A stretch of 48,487 nt of DNA from a virus: the IMG/VR virus record IMGVR_UViG_3300037827_000159, positions 1-48,487 of that record. One strand, written 5' to 3'. This document shows, one piece after another, positions 32,875-39,080 of the stretch. Position 1 is the first letter of the stretch. Each line of letters starts with the position of its first letter. A program made the position numbers and the translations under genes. The notes under the pieces are model-generated. The model was given only the letters and a program-made list of their open reading frames with translations, searched no databases and was not told where the DNA came from.

Positions 32875-33075
32875 TTAGCCTTTCACTGGAACGCGCTGGA
32901 ACTCGTGACCGCGACGCCACGAATGCTCCTGGCTTGGAATGCACGGGTCGGCCGCGTGCGACTCGGGCTTGCGGCACCAATGGCACGACCGCCCCTCGCG
33001 GCAGGTCATCTTCTCGCCGATCCTCGAGTTGCAAAAAATACAGCGAGTCTCGATGACCTCAAACTGAAAGCTCAT
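32875..33075 (-). CDS. Small zinc-finger protein
   Basis: 66 residues from an ATG overlapping the upstream TGA (ATGA). ETRCIFCNSRIGEKMTCREG and then SCHWCRKPESHAADPC give a row of CxxC pairs suited to one or two zinc sites. No known family. A longer frame beyond 33075 is a shadow of the neighbour. Confidence 0.6.
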   Translation of the reverse strand: MSFQFEVIETRCIFCNSRIGEKMTCREGRSCHWCRKPESHAADPCIPSQEHSWRRGHEFQRVPVKG

Positions 33076-33443
33076 CCTGTCGTCACCCACAGCCCCGAGG
33101 GAAGAAGCGTCGGCTCGGGCGGCTTGGAAAACTCTTCGTCGCGCCCGGCGCAGTTGCGCTCGGTAATATGAAAGAACGTCTCGCCAAGCTGCGTCGTGAT
33201 CTCTTCGCCGCGGCCCATATCGAAACAGATAAGGTCGCCGACCTCGACGCGCTTCGTCTTGTTGACCGATACGACCAGCCCTTGAAACTTGTGGCGAGCC
33301 TTGTAGGTCGGTACGTCGACTCCGCCTGCCGTGCCTTCGTCGACCAGCGGCACACACAGGATGCCCTCGGCGTACGACGGCTTCCAGAACGCTTCCGTGT
33401 TGCACGATTCAAGCGCCGCCTCGAGTTTATCCAGCGACAGCAC
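33072..33443 (-). CDS. GroES-like co-chaperonin, copy 1 (divergent)
   Basis: 123 residues, GTG with GGGAG upstream. The core reads VDEGTAGGVDVPTYKAR, FQGLVVSVNKTKRVEVGDLI, then EEITTQLGETFFHITERNC. This follows the GroES order: mobile loop with AGG and V-P, G-x-V-V-x-V, VxVGDxVxF, GxEI, GExxxxIxExDI. The N-terminal ~28 residues are extra. GroES caps GroEL, and phage versions (such as T4 gp31) help fold capsid protein. No GroEL gene is present, so it would act with the host chaperonin. Confidence 0.6.
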   Translation of the reverse strand: MLSLDKLEAALESCNTEAFWKPSYAEGILCVPLVDEGTAGGVDVPTYKARHKFQGLVVSVNKTKRVEVGDLICFDMGRGEEITTQLGETFFHITERNCAGRDEEFSKPPEPTLLPSGLWVTTG

Positions 33444-34008
33444 GTTTTCTCCCTGGAAGGTGGAGCCTCGCCGCGGCTTCGTCTCGCTCGCGTTCGATCT
33501 CTTTCTCGACTTCGGTATCGGCGATAACGGCCTCCTCGATCGCCGCTCGGGCGCGGGCTTCGTCGTTCGTTGCCGCCGGACGGCCCAACGGCGTTACACT
33601 CGCACGCGGCTTAAACTGCGACCCCGCCATTTGCACGATCCCGAGCTCCATGCAGTGTACCGCGAGGTCCGTTATCTTTTCCGGGCCGACGGCTTCAGCG
33701 ATCGCGACGAGCGACTCGTGCGTCTCGAGCGAGACGGCCAAGCGCAGCGGTATCCGAATCTTCTGCTCTTGCGAGAGCTTGCGCGCCTTGGCCTTGGTCG
33801 CCGCGAGGCGTTGCTCGACGGTCTGCGCTTTGGGCTCAGGCTCCGGCGCCGCGGCCGGTGCGCGCGGGACGCGAGGCTTCTTTGGAGGCGGTGCTTTCGG
33901 GGCAGCCTTAGGCGTTAACGGTTTCGGTTCACTGGCGACAACCTCGGCCGCAATCTTTTCTATCTCGGTACTAAAGAGAAGCGTGGTGGGGGTTCTATCC
34001 TCATCCAT
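33427..34008 (-). CDS. Hypothetical protein with Pro/Ala linker
   Basis: 193 residues, TAATG start. Residues ~25-65 are a Lys/Pro/Ala linker (TPKAAPKAPPPKKPRVPRAP). A domain follows with IRIPLRLAVSLETHESLVAI and ITDLAVHCMELGIVQM, whose strand-helix-helix look recalls ribbon-helix-helix proteins. A charged C-terminal helix ends the chain. Function unknown. Confidence 0.55.
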   Translation of the reverse strand: MDEDRTPTTLLFSTEIEKIAAEVVASEPKPLTPKAAPKAPPPKKPRVPRAPAAAPEPEPKAQTVEQRLAATKAKARKLSQEQKIRIPLRLAVSLETHESLVAIAEAVGPEKITDLAVHCMELGIVQMAGSQFKPRASVTPLGRPAATNDEARARAAIEEAVIADTEVEKEIERERDEAAARLHLPGRKRAVAG

Positions 34009-34286
34009 TACGCCAACCCGAGCTTCTCGTGCTGCCCTTTATACCGTTCGGCCGGGCGCACGATCCGATCGACGTCGCGAAACTTCGGGTCTTCCCAATT
34101 GATAGCACTCGCCAGATAGCACTCTATGACCGTACGGCACAAGCCACTTATCCCGCCGCTGTCGGTGAGCGCAGAGAGTAGCTTTATGGCGGCGCTCGTA
34201 TTGGAAGAAAAGTGGACGTTGTGTAGCACGTCGACGCGCGGCCGTGGCCCCTTCTTCCGCCGAACCTTCTCCGCCGTTGCCGTCAT
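34008..34286 (-). CDS. Small protein, possible ribbon-helix-helix
   Basis: 92 residues. The basic N-terminus KVRRKKGPRPR is followed by VDVLHNVHFSSNTSAAIKLL and SGLCRTVIECYLA, a short strand then two helices that would suit a ribbon-helix-helix fold. It overlaps both neighbours (ATGA and TAATG). Weak assignment. Confidence 0.5.
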   Translation of the reverse strand: MTATAEKVRRKKGPRPRVDVLHNVHFSSNTSAAIKLLSALTDSGGISGLCRTVIECYLASAINWEDPKFRDVDRIVRPAERYKGQHEKLGLA

Positions 34287-34600
34287 TGAATCTGAGCCTT
34301 CTGTTTTCGGATGAAGTCCATAAGGAAGGCGCGCGCCTCCTCGGTATCATCCTTACCGAACTTTGCGTCGACAACCACATCTTCAGCAACGCTAACAGCT
34401 TTCTCTAGGAGGTCTCGGGCAACGGTTGCATGGTCGTATTCTACGGCCTTCTCGTAGCAGGCGCAGCAATGGAAACTCATGTGCGCGGTTCCAACCTCTA
34501 GCGACTTATGGGAATCGTCACGCATATTAGGCGTGTGCGTGTCGGACCGTGTCGTATCGAAAGGCCCGCTTCCCGTTCCCTGATCCTGCCCCTTAGCCAT
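34283..34600 (-). CDS. Hypothetical protein
   Basis: 105 residues. The N-terminus is polar. FHCCACYEKAVEYDHATVAR, then LEKAVSVAEDVVVDAKFG, gives a Cys-rich turn and a helical hairpin. No recognised family. ATG start three bases after the stop of the GroES-like gene. Confidence 0.55.
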   Translation of the reverse strand: MAKGQDQGTGSGPFDTTRSDTHTPNMRDDSHKSLEVGTAHMSFHCCACYEKAVEYDHATVARDLLEKAVSVAEDVVVDAKFGKDDTEEARAFLMDFIRKQKAQIQ

Positions 34601-34603
34601 CGC

Positions 34604-34990
34604 CTAGCGCCGCTGCTGCTGCGCCGGCTGCGGGATCGGGCGCTGGATGACCTCGACCTTCTCGCCTTCGTCGACGATCGCCAGCACGTCGCGCTCGGGA
34701 GTCAACTGATGATCGATCCCGTCTATCCGGATCTCGAGACCCGTCCAGGAACGATAGAGAACGCGGTCTCCCTCTTTAATAGAGATTTTTACGTCGTCGC
34801 CGAGCGCGCGGACGATCCCCTCCGACGGCTTACTCTGAACCTTGTTATCCTTACCGGGAGCCAAGAGCGACGAGCCTGGTATGGCTTGCGCCGTGACCGC
34901 AACGTCCGAGCCAGCGAAGGCGACGCTCTCCGTCTTGTCGGCGGCCGTATCGGCCGGAACGATGAGCACGTTAACCGCGAGTGGCTTCAA
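34604..34990 (-). CDS. groES-like: GroES-like co-chaperonin, copy 2
   Basis: 128 residues from a TTG preceded by AGAGGGA. An ATG at 35041 would add 17 residues and overlap the neighbour by 71 bases. MKPLAVNVLIVPADT matches the GroES N-terminus. IPGSSLLAPGK stands for the mobile loop, SKPSEGIVRALGDDV for the next strand, and IKEGDRVLYRSWTGLEIRID, then PERDVLAIVDE, for the C-terminal half. A ~20-residue insert precedes the loop, and a tail of Gln/Pro/Arg follows. It is likely to replace host GroES for folding a phage protein. Confidence 0.75.
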   Translation of the reverse strand: MKPLAVNVLIVPADTAADKTESVAFAGSDVAVTAQAIPGSSLLAPGKDNKVQSKPSEGIVRALGDDVKISIKEGDRVLYRSWTGLEIRIDGIDHQLTPERDVLAIVDEGEKVEVIQRPIPQPAQQQRR

Positions 34991-35321
34991 AGTTTTTATT
35001 TCCCTCTTGGCAAGCAGCGTCGAACTCCCGCTCGTTGGCATAGCGAGCCCGACGCTTGGCGGTAAGTTGTCCGATCGGCCGGACCGGTACGGGAACCCCG
35101 TACGTCTCAGGATCGGGAAGACCATTAATGAACGTGTCGCGCATCAACGCGCGCAGTGGAGCGATCTTCTTGGCGTCTTCCATTTCAAAATACCGCTCGA
35201 TCCCCAAACGAAGAAGCCCGGCGCATAAACGCGACCGGGACTTCTCTTCATACCGAGCGATACGGTCTATATCACGCCGCAAAGCGCGAGGGACCCAAAG
35301 AGTAATCTGCACCTCGGACAC
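34971..35321 (-). CDS. Ribbon-helix-helix DNA-binding protein
   Basis: 116 residues, GTG start. VQITLWVPRALRRDIDRIAR, then SRSRLCAGLLRLGIERYFE, is a classic strand-helix-helix of the CopG/Arc type. The remainder is charged and may contact other proteins. A copy of the ACCCCTACCGC motif lies 16 bases before its start. It is probably a transcription regulator of the phage. Confidence 0.65.
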   Translation of the reverse strand: MSEVQITLWVPRALRRDIDRIARYEEKSRSRLCAGLLRLGIERYFEMEDAKKIAPLRALMRDTFINGLPDPETYGVPVPVRPIGQLTAKRRARYANEREFDAACQEGNKNFEATRG

Positions 35322-35336
35322 AGGTGCCCCACTACG

Positions 35337-35347
35337 GCGGTAGGGGT
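35337..35347 (-). promoter_or_regulatory. 11-bp motif ACCCCTACCGC, copy 2
   Basis: Minus-strand copy of the shared motif, between the small membrane protein gene and the ribbon-helix-helix gene. It is a candidate operator for a phage regulator. Confidence 0.35.
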
Positions 35348-35360
35348 AACGGCTCCTTCG

Positions 35361-35522
35361 CTAGCGGTGAACGGCAGCCCCGAAAACTTCCCACCCGAGA
35401 ATCCCCGTGCAGATGAAGAGCGGCCACCAAGCCCACCGCACAAGATTCGGCTGCGACGGAGCCCACGCCCCAAACAACAGCGACAGCACGTAGATCACCC
35501 AAAACCAAATACCTAGCGACAT
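35361..35522 (-). CDS. 53-residue two-pass membrane protein
   Basis: ATG with GGAGG four bases upstream, TAG at 35361. SLGIWFWVIYVLSLLFGAW and LVRWAWWPLFICTGILGWEV are two membrane segments rich in Trp, joined by a short loop. It fills a gap that would otherwise be empty. It could be a second holin or a membrane-remodelling protein. No known family. Confidence 0.65.
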   Translation of the reverse strand: MSLGIWFWVIYVLSLLFGAWAPSQPNLVRWAWWPLFICTGILGWEVFGAAVHR

Positions 35523-35538
35523 TTTTCCTCCAACGGCT

Positions 35539-35730
35539 TCAGCCGATAGGGTCGCCCTTCGACAGACGAGCCTGATTGTTCTGCTGCCGACGAGCGGCCA
35601 CGTGCGCCGGCACCGGCTTCCGATTCGCTACCGCCATCGAGACACGATCGGCAATCGATGGATCCAAACGAATCGACTTCTCCACCGGCGGAACAGCCAT
35701 CGCGCGCGGAACTGAGAAGTCCTCGTTCAT
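35539..35730 (-). CDS. Small hypothetical protein
   Basis: 63 residues, ATG overlapping the upstream TGA (ATGA). SIRLDPSIADRVSMAVANRK resembles a short strand-helix, and the tail is basic (ARRQQNNQARLSKGD). No family recognised. Confidence 0.5.
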   Translation of the reverse strand: MNEDFSVPRAMAVPPVEKSIRLDPSIADRVSMAVANRKPVPAHVAARRQQNNQARLSKGDPIG

Positions 35731-35903
35731 GCCTTCCTCGCCGGAAACTTCGACGGCGGCATCGGCCGGCGCGTCTTCATCCGCTTCGCAAGACGAGCCA
35801 TCGCTAACCGCTCCAACCGAGCCTCACGCTTGGCAGCCTGCACTTGCGCTTGCACGCGACGGCCAGCCAACAACGCCTCAGCCTCCACTAACCGAGAATC
35901 CAT
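35727..35903 (-). CDS. Small basic helical protein
   Basis: 58 residues. GGAAGGG eight bases upstream supports the ATG at 35903 over a GTG at 35912. One long basic helix (AQVQAAKREARLERLAMARL, AKRMKTRRP) could bind nucleic acid. Function unknown. Confidence 0.5.
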   Translation of the reverse strand: MDSRLVEAEALLAGRRVQAQVQAAKREARLERLAMARLAKRMKTRRPMPPSKFPARKA

Positions 35904-35908
35904 TCCAC

Positions 35909-36241
35909 TCACCCTTCCACCTCATAGACGTTCCCCCATTGCGCAAATTGCAGGCTTACCCTTATTCCCCCTCTGCGCGAATGCCAGGCATACCAACCGG
36001 AATTTGCGCCCACCCCCGCCCCCTCGGGGGGACCCGCCGCCCCTCGCCACCGATCCACCGCGCTCGCCAACGCGTTCCTATCGCTATCGACCTGTTGGAG
36101 GGCGTTACGGATACGATTCGAGCGTGATTGAGCGTGCTTGCGTACCGAACCTGTTAGCGCTGCGTCGCCGTTGTGGCTAGCGTTGGTTACGGTTGACGGT
36201 GGCTTGCTCTTCGGTTGGCGGTTGGCTAGCGATCGCCTCAT
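35909..36241 (-). CDS. Possible first late gene
   Basis: 110 codons open from an ATG without a ribosome site. The product is basic and polar (RKHAQSRSNRIRNALQQVDS) and ends SLQFAQWGNVYEVEG. The stop lies just before the next gene's ribosome site. It is the only long minus-strand frame between the late promoter and the first secure late gene. It may instead be leader RNA. Confidence 0.35.
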   Translation of the reverse strand: MRRSLANRQPKSKPPSTVTNASHNGDAALTGSVRKHAQSRSNRIRNALQQVDSDRNALASAVDRWRGAAGPPEGAGVGANSGWYAWHSRRGGIRVSLQFAQWGNVYEVEG

Positions 36242-36344
36242 GCTTCTTGCTAGTGGCGCTTCGCTGACTCCCTTCGGTCGTGGGCTGCCGCTGCGCTCGG
36301 CCCAAAGGTAGTTTAATTGCGCGCGCGAGGGTATCGCGTTTGCT

Positions 36345-36485
36345 TTGGAATCCGAATCCTGGTGGCGAGCTCAGGCGGTCGCCGGCGAGCTCAAGCGCTT
36401 CTCAGGGAGCATTCGGTCGTGGGTTGCGCTAGGACGTAAAGAGGCCGCCTTCCTTGCGGTGCTGGCGGTCTTCGTGCTACAGTGA
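36345..36485 (+). CDS. Possible tiny protein ahead of tandem terminators
   Basis: 46 codons from TTG. The product starts MESESWWRAQAVAGELKRF and ends in a hydrophobic stretch EAAFLAVLAVFVLQ. A TTTAAT -10-like box lies ~30 bases upstream (no good -35), and the stop is 5 bases before the first of two terminators. The compact layout suggests a separate small transcript, but start codon and ribosome site are weak. Confidence 0.3.
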   Translation: MESESWWRAQAVAGELKRFSGSIRSWVALGRKEAAFLAVLAVFVLQ

Positions 36486-36490
36486 GCGCG

Positions 36491-36511
36491 GGTCGTGCCA
36501 GCGACCTTTTT
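36491..36511 (+). terminator. Intrinsic terminator 1 of a tandem pair
   Basis: GGTCG pairs with CGACC around a 6-base loop, followed by TTTTT on the plus strand. The stem is short, but a second terminator follows within 10 bases. Confidence 0.5.
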
Positions 36512-36516
36512 GAGAG

Positions 36517-36543
36517 CCGGCCCTTTTTGCGGGGGCCGGTTTT
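36517..36543 (+). terminator. Intrinsic terminator 2 of a tandem pair
   Basis: A 7-bp all-GC stem (CCGGCCC with GGGCCGG), a 9-base loop and TTTT. On the minus strand no T run follows, so it acts on plus-strand transcripts and would shield the late promoter from them. Confidence 0.65.
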
Positions 36544-36546
36544 CGC

Positions 36547-36576
36547 ATTCTGCGCCCGCGCGCGATAGATTGTCAA
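36547..36576 (-). promoter_or_regulatory. Late (leftward) promoter candidate
   Basis: TTGACA (perfect -35), 18-base spacer, CAGAAT (4 of 6 matches). It points into the late operon. The ACCCCTACCGC motif sits 7 bases upstream of the -35 box. The weak -10 could make it activator-dependent. Confidence 0.55.
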
Positions 36577-36583
36577 GAGCAGA

Positions 36584-36594
36584 GCGGTAGGGGT
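36584..36594 (-). promoter_or_regulatory. 11-bp motif ACCCCTACCGC, copy 3
   Basis: The copy just upstream of the leftward -35 box. Part of it also pairs as an inverted repeat with CGACCCCT at 36630-36637, beside the rightward promoter. Confidence 0.4.
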
Positions 36595-36603
36595 CGCCGG
36601 CGA

Positions 36604-36613
36604 ATCGGCCGAT
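36604..36613. promoter_or_regulatory. Palindromic operator candidate ATCGGCCGAT
   Basis: A perfect 10-bp palindrome centred at 36608.5, within about two bases of the midpoint between the two divergent -35 boxes. It is flanked by the half-sites AGGGGTCG (36589-36596) and CGACCCCT (36630-36637). This symmetry is what a regulator controlling both promoters would use. Confidence 0.45.
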
Positions 36614-36636
36614 CCGGATTATTTTCAGTCGACCCC

Positions 36637-36665
36637 TTGACGTGGCGTATGCTTTGGCGTATTCT
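36637..36665 (+). promoter_or_regulatory. Early rightward promoter 1
   Basis: TTGACG, 17-base spacer, TATTCT. Start of transcription expected near 36672, about 47 bases before the first early ATG. It matches sigma70 promoters well. Confidence 0.75.
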
Positions 36666-36675
36666 CGTGTCAGTA

Positions 36676-36722
36676 ACACAACGCGCCGGCACCTAGCCGG
36701 CAGAAGGGCAGAAGCCTGATGA
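36676..36722 (+). promoter_or_regulatory. Early leader, copy 1 (hairpin plus conserved start region)
   Basis: The leader reads ACACAACGCGC, then a hairpin GCCGGC-ACCTA-GCCGGC (36685-36701), then CAGAAGGGCAGAAGC and CTGATGA, which includes the ATG. The same order recurs at 37855-37898, with 19 of 22 matches across the last part. It is probably a shared translation-control element. Confidence 0.6.
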
Positions 36723-36871
36723 CCATCACCCAGAAGATCGACGTCGCGAAGAGGGAGCTCGCCGATGCGTGCTCGATGCTTTGCGAGCGGCCGTCCGATT
36801 CGAGCGTATGGCGCGAAGTCTGCCGAGCGAAGGCGACCCTGGTCGCGCTTCGGAATTGCGCTGTCCGCTAA
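36719..36871 (+). CDS. Small hypothetical early protein
   Basis: 50 residues, ATG within the conserved leader. The chain is helical with several cysteines (DACSMLCERP, VWREVCRAKATLVALRNC). First gene behind early promoter 1. Its TAA shares a base with the next ATG (TAATG). Function unknown. Confidence 0.65.
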   Translation: MTITQKIDVAKRELADACSMLCERPSDSSVWREVCRAKATLVALRNCAVR

Positions 36872-37140
36872 TGCCTGACCTATTCGGGAACGAAGACCGG
36901 CTCGAGACGTCCCCTAGCAAGGGCGTCTCGGTCTCCCTGTTCGAGCATACGGCCGAGCGGATATCCTACGAAGGCGGCCGGAACGTCGAGCAAGTTCGAA
37001 TCGAGCTCGTGCATGGGACGATCGATTCGCACGTGCAATCCTGCGAGCGCTGCGGGGGCCGGTTCTTGGCGAAGCCTCGAGTCCCCGCGGTTTGCAACCT
37101 ATGCGAGCGCGGTACGCGAAGGACGATTCAAGTCGGATGA
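36871..37140 (+). CDS. Small zinc-ribbon protein
   Basis: 89 residues. SHVQSCERCGGRFLAKPRVP, then AVCNLCERG, forms a four-Cys zinc ribbon at the C-terminus. The N-terminus is polar (PDLFGNEDRLETSPSKG). Coupled to both neighbours (TAATG, ATGA). It may be a host-takeover or DNA-binding protein, by context only. Confidence 0.7.
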   Translation: MPDLFGNEDRLETSPSKGVSVSLFEHTAERISYEGGRNVEQVRIELVHGTIDSHVQSCERCGGRFLAKPRVPAVCNLCERGTRRTIQVG

Positions 37141-37823
37141 CTCCTCGACGTCGCGCGGTTCGCGCTATCCTAGCGATCGCGGAGCTCGAGCGTGCTCGGC
37201 CGGCGTCTACCGTCGACGATGACGCGCTCGAGCGCTCCCTTCGCGCGCAACCGGTCCACCCTGGCTATTATTGGGACTCGAAGACCAAGCGCTTCGAGCT
37301 CCGCGGGGAGTACGTCGATATACCGAAGCGCTTCCTGGCGCTGGCGACCCGCAAAGAGCGCGCGCGCCCTGGGTTTGCGTCACAAGCGCTTGGCGACGTC
37401 GACGACCGCGCGGGCGAGCTCGGTTTCGAAGACGGAGACGCCTTGCGCGCATGGATGCTCGAGCGGCCGGATCGTGGCTACTACGTTCGATCCGGTTCGC
37501 GCACCGTTCGCGCCTATAGCGTGCGCAACGCCCTGGCGGTAAAGCGCATCCTCGAGGCGCATGGCGAGCTCGGCGTCACGATCGCGCGGGCCGAAGGCGA
37601 GCTCGAGCACGCAATCGCGGCTCCGCGGGATTATGGCGCCTATCGTTCGGCCAAGCGTACGGCTAAGGCACGCGCCAAGGCGCGCGAAGCCGGCCGGTGC
37701 ATTGTGTGCCGGCGCGAAGAGGCGCGCAAAGGTCGAAGGACTTGCTTCCTGTGCAATGCTCGCGCGTGCGAACGCATGGCGCGGCGTCGGGAAGCGGAAA
37801 AGGAATCCAAGCGAAACGCTTGA
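37137..37823 (+). CDS. Early protein with C-terminal four-Cys motif
   Basis: 228 residues, ATG overlapping the upstream TGA. Two similar segments, HPGYYWDSKTKRFELRGEYV and DRGYYVRSGSRTVRAYSVRN, suggest an internal duplication. The basic C-terminus has RCIVCRREEARKGRRTCFLC, a CxxC...CxxC zinc site. Last gene of the first early operon. Function unknown. Confidence 0.65.
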   Translation: MTPRRRAVRAILAIAELERARPASTVDDDALERSLRAQPVHPGYYWDSKTKRFELRGEYVDIPKRFLALATRKERARPGFASQALGDVDDRAGELGFEDGDALRAWMLERPDRGYYVRSGSRTVRAYSVRNALAVKRILEAHGELGVTIARAEGELEHAIAAPRDYGAYRSAKRTAKARAKAREAGRCIVCRREEARKGRRTCFLCNARACERMARRREAEKESKRNA

Positions 37824-37849
37824 CAATGGAATACCTTAGAGCATACAAT
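37820..37849 (+). promoter_or_regulatory. Early rightward promoter 2
   Basis: TTGACA, 18-base spacer, TACAAT: a near-consensus sigma70 promoter overlapping the end of the preceding gene. Start expected near 37856. Confidence 0.8.
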
Positions 37850-37854
37850 GCGAC

Positions 37855-37898
37855 ACACAACTCGCTCCAGTAGGAGCAGAAGGACAGTAGTCTGATGA
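37855..37898 (+). promoter_or_regulatory. Early leader, copy 2
   Basis: ACACAACTCGC, then hairpin GCTCC-AGTA-GGAGC (37864-37877), then CAGAAGGACAGTAGT and CTGATGA with the ATG. The hairpin differs in sequence from copy 1 but keeps its place, so the structure seems to matter. Confidence 0.6.
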
Positions 37899-38041
37899 TT
37901 GACGCATACACGGACGCGCTCCGCTCCCTCGAATCGCACGCCTTCGCTGGCGTACGCTGCCAGCACGGGATTGCGCTGCTCGAAGATTGCGACGAATGCG
38001 AGCCAATACTCGACCCCAACTTTTACGCGGAGGAGTTTTAG
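37895..38041 (+). CDS. 48-residue early protein with Cys/His motif
   Basis: The ATG lies in the second leader. VRCQHGIALLEDCDECEP has a CxH...CxxC pattern like a small zinc knuckle. The tail is acidic. The stop is followed directly by the next ATG. Function unknown. Confidence 0.65.
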   Translation: MIDAYTDALRSLESHAFAGVRCQHGIALLEDCDECEPILDPNFYAEEF

Positions 38042-38359
38042 ATGAAGAACGATGCTCTCTCCAAAGCCGTTGCCTACCTTGGCGCGGTCGAGGTTGCGCC
38101 TAACAAGTACGCGCTAACCTGGGGGAAGCGTTGGTATGTTACCGATGCCGAAGGCGTCGAGTTGACGCGCCTACTCGGCGGCGGCGAAATGATCGCCAGC
38201 ATCCCGACAAAGATGCCCGCTTGGTGGACGCCGGAGCAGCGGTTCGCGTGGCGTGACGCCAAGGGCTTCATGTATTTTCACGCCGAGCGTGCGAAGGCTT
38301 ACAACGCGACGGAGCGCATCACCGCCGACCTCGTCTCCGGCGCGGAGGTTCCGGCATGA
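38042..38359 (+). CDS. Hypothetical early protein
   Basis: 105 residues. LGAVEVAPNKYALTWGKRWY and WTPEQRFAWRDAKGFMYFHA, then a helical end. It looks like a small folded domain with aromatic residues. No family recognised. ATGA overlap with the next gene. Confidence 0.65.
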   Translation: MKNDALSKAVAYLGAVEVAPNKYALTWGKRWYVTDAEGVELTRLLGGGEMIASIPTKMPAWWTPEQRFAWRDAKGFMYFHAERAKAYNATERITADLVSGAEVPA

Positions 38360-38484
38360 CGATCGAGGCGATCCGCTCATGGTTCGAAGCCGGTCCTCAT
38401 ATCGCGGTATGCGTGGGCCTGCTGCTGCTGGCGTTCATCGGAGCGCTGGCCTGTAGCGGGCAGAACGTAGGGGCCGGAAGATGA
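38356..38484 (+). CDS. 42-residue single-pass membrane protein
   Basis: ATG overlapping the upstream TGA. One hydrophobic helix (HIAVCVGLLLLAFIGALAC) ends in a Cys, so a lipoprotein is possible although the -3 residue is Ala. It precedes a second membrane protein by a 4-base overlap. Confidence 0.6.
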   Translation: MTIEAIRSWFEAGPHIAVCVGLLLLAFIGALACSGQNVGAGR

Positions 38485-38738
38485 GCGACAAGCAGTTTGT
38501 CGGCAATATCGCGGCCGTCCTAGCCTTCGCGATCGGCGTCGGGCTAGGAGGGTTCTGCGTCGACCTAGTTTCACATACGACCGCGATCGCCGACTTTAAC
38601 ATGCGTTCAAACTACGAAGCGTCGATGGTGCCGCCAAACGGGCACGGGGATATTTGCCGCACGCCCGCCGTCCCACGTCGTGCGGACTTTGACGATCCCG
38701 AAGGTAAGCCGCTCGCGGCGCCGGACTTGAGGTTTTAG
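38481..38738 (+). CDS. Membrane-anchored early protein
   Basis: 85 residues. One N-terminal membrane segment (NIAAVLAFAIGVGLGGFCVD) is followed by a soluble Pro-rich region (RTPAVPRRADFDDPEGKP). It may be periplasmic or an envelope-modifying early protein. Unknown family. Confidence 0.6.
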   Translation: MSDKQFVGNIAAVLAFAIGVGLGGFCVDLVSHTTAIADFNMRSNYEASMVPPNGHGDICRTPAVPRRADFDDPEGKPLAAPDLRF

Positions 38739-38969
38739 GTGACTCACAAAATCGGGCGCGAAGACGTTTACGAAACGTGGGACCGCTGCCGAAACGTGAC
38801 GCGCTGCGAAGGAATACTCACGCGAGACGGCGCTTCGTGGCGGATCGCCGGCGGCCCACCGAGCCTCTCGGGTTGGCTGTACGGAGCGGCGTCGATGGTG
38901 CTCGCGCTGCGTGCGTATATCCAAGGGTGGAAAGATGCTAGGAAGATCGAGGACGAGTCGATAAGGTAG
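38739..38969 (+). CDS. Hypothetical early protein
   Basis: 76 residues, GTG directly after the previous TAG. It includes YETWDRCRNVTRCEGILTRD and a helix SMVLALRAYIQGWKDARKI. Last gene before a terminator. No family recognised. Confidence 0.6.
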   Translation: MTHKIGREDVYETWDRCRNVTRCEGILTRDGASWRIAGGPPSLSGWLYGAASMVLALRAYIQGWKDARKIEDESIR

Positions 38970-39004
38970 CAACCAAGAGGTCGCGGAAACCCTCCTGCGA
39001 ACGG

Positions 39005-39032
39005 CCCTGCTCGGCATTTGAGCGGGGTTTTT
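39005..39032 (+). terminator. Intrinsic terminator of early operon 2
   Basis: CCCTGCTC pairs with GAGCGGGG (one G-U pair) around a 7-base loop, followed by TTTTT. It lies 35 bases past the stop of the last gene of the operon. Confidence 0.8.
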
Positions 39033-39044
39033 CGTTTGCCTCAC

Positions 39045-39073
39045 TTGCGCTTTCGTACTCTCTACGGTATGCT
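39045..39073 (+). promoter_or_regulatory. Early promoter 3
   Basis: TTGCGC, 17-base spacer, TATGCT. The expected start site is 39079-39081, at or within two bases of the ATG of the next gene, so its mRNA would be leaderless. Confidence 0.6.
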
Positions 39074-39080
39074 GTCCTGT

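Larger units (their letters stand above)
36242..36718. promoter_or_regulatory. Divergent control region
   Basis: This 477-base stretch lacks secure genes. It holds two plus-strand terminators, divergent sigma70-type promoters, a central 10-bp palindrome and an early leader. A 12-base direct repeat, TTCGGTCGTGGG, occurs near 36274 and 36412. Leftward late genes and rightward early genes diverge from it. Confidence 0.7.

Noticed and set aside
36240-36300. Similarity to a plasmid (ColE1-type) origin flank
   Set aside because: A short TCGGTCG...GCTG-like stretch resembles cloning-vector sequence, but matches are brief and interrupted. Likely chance in GC-rich DNA.
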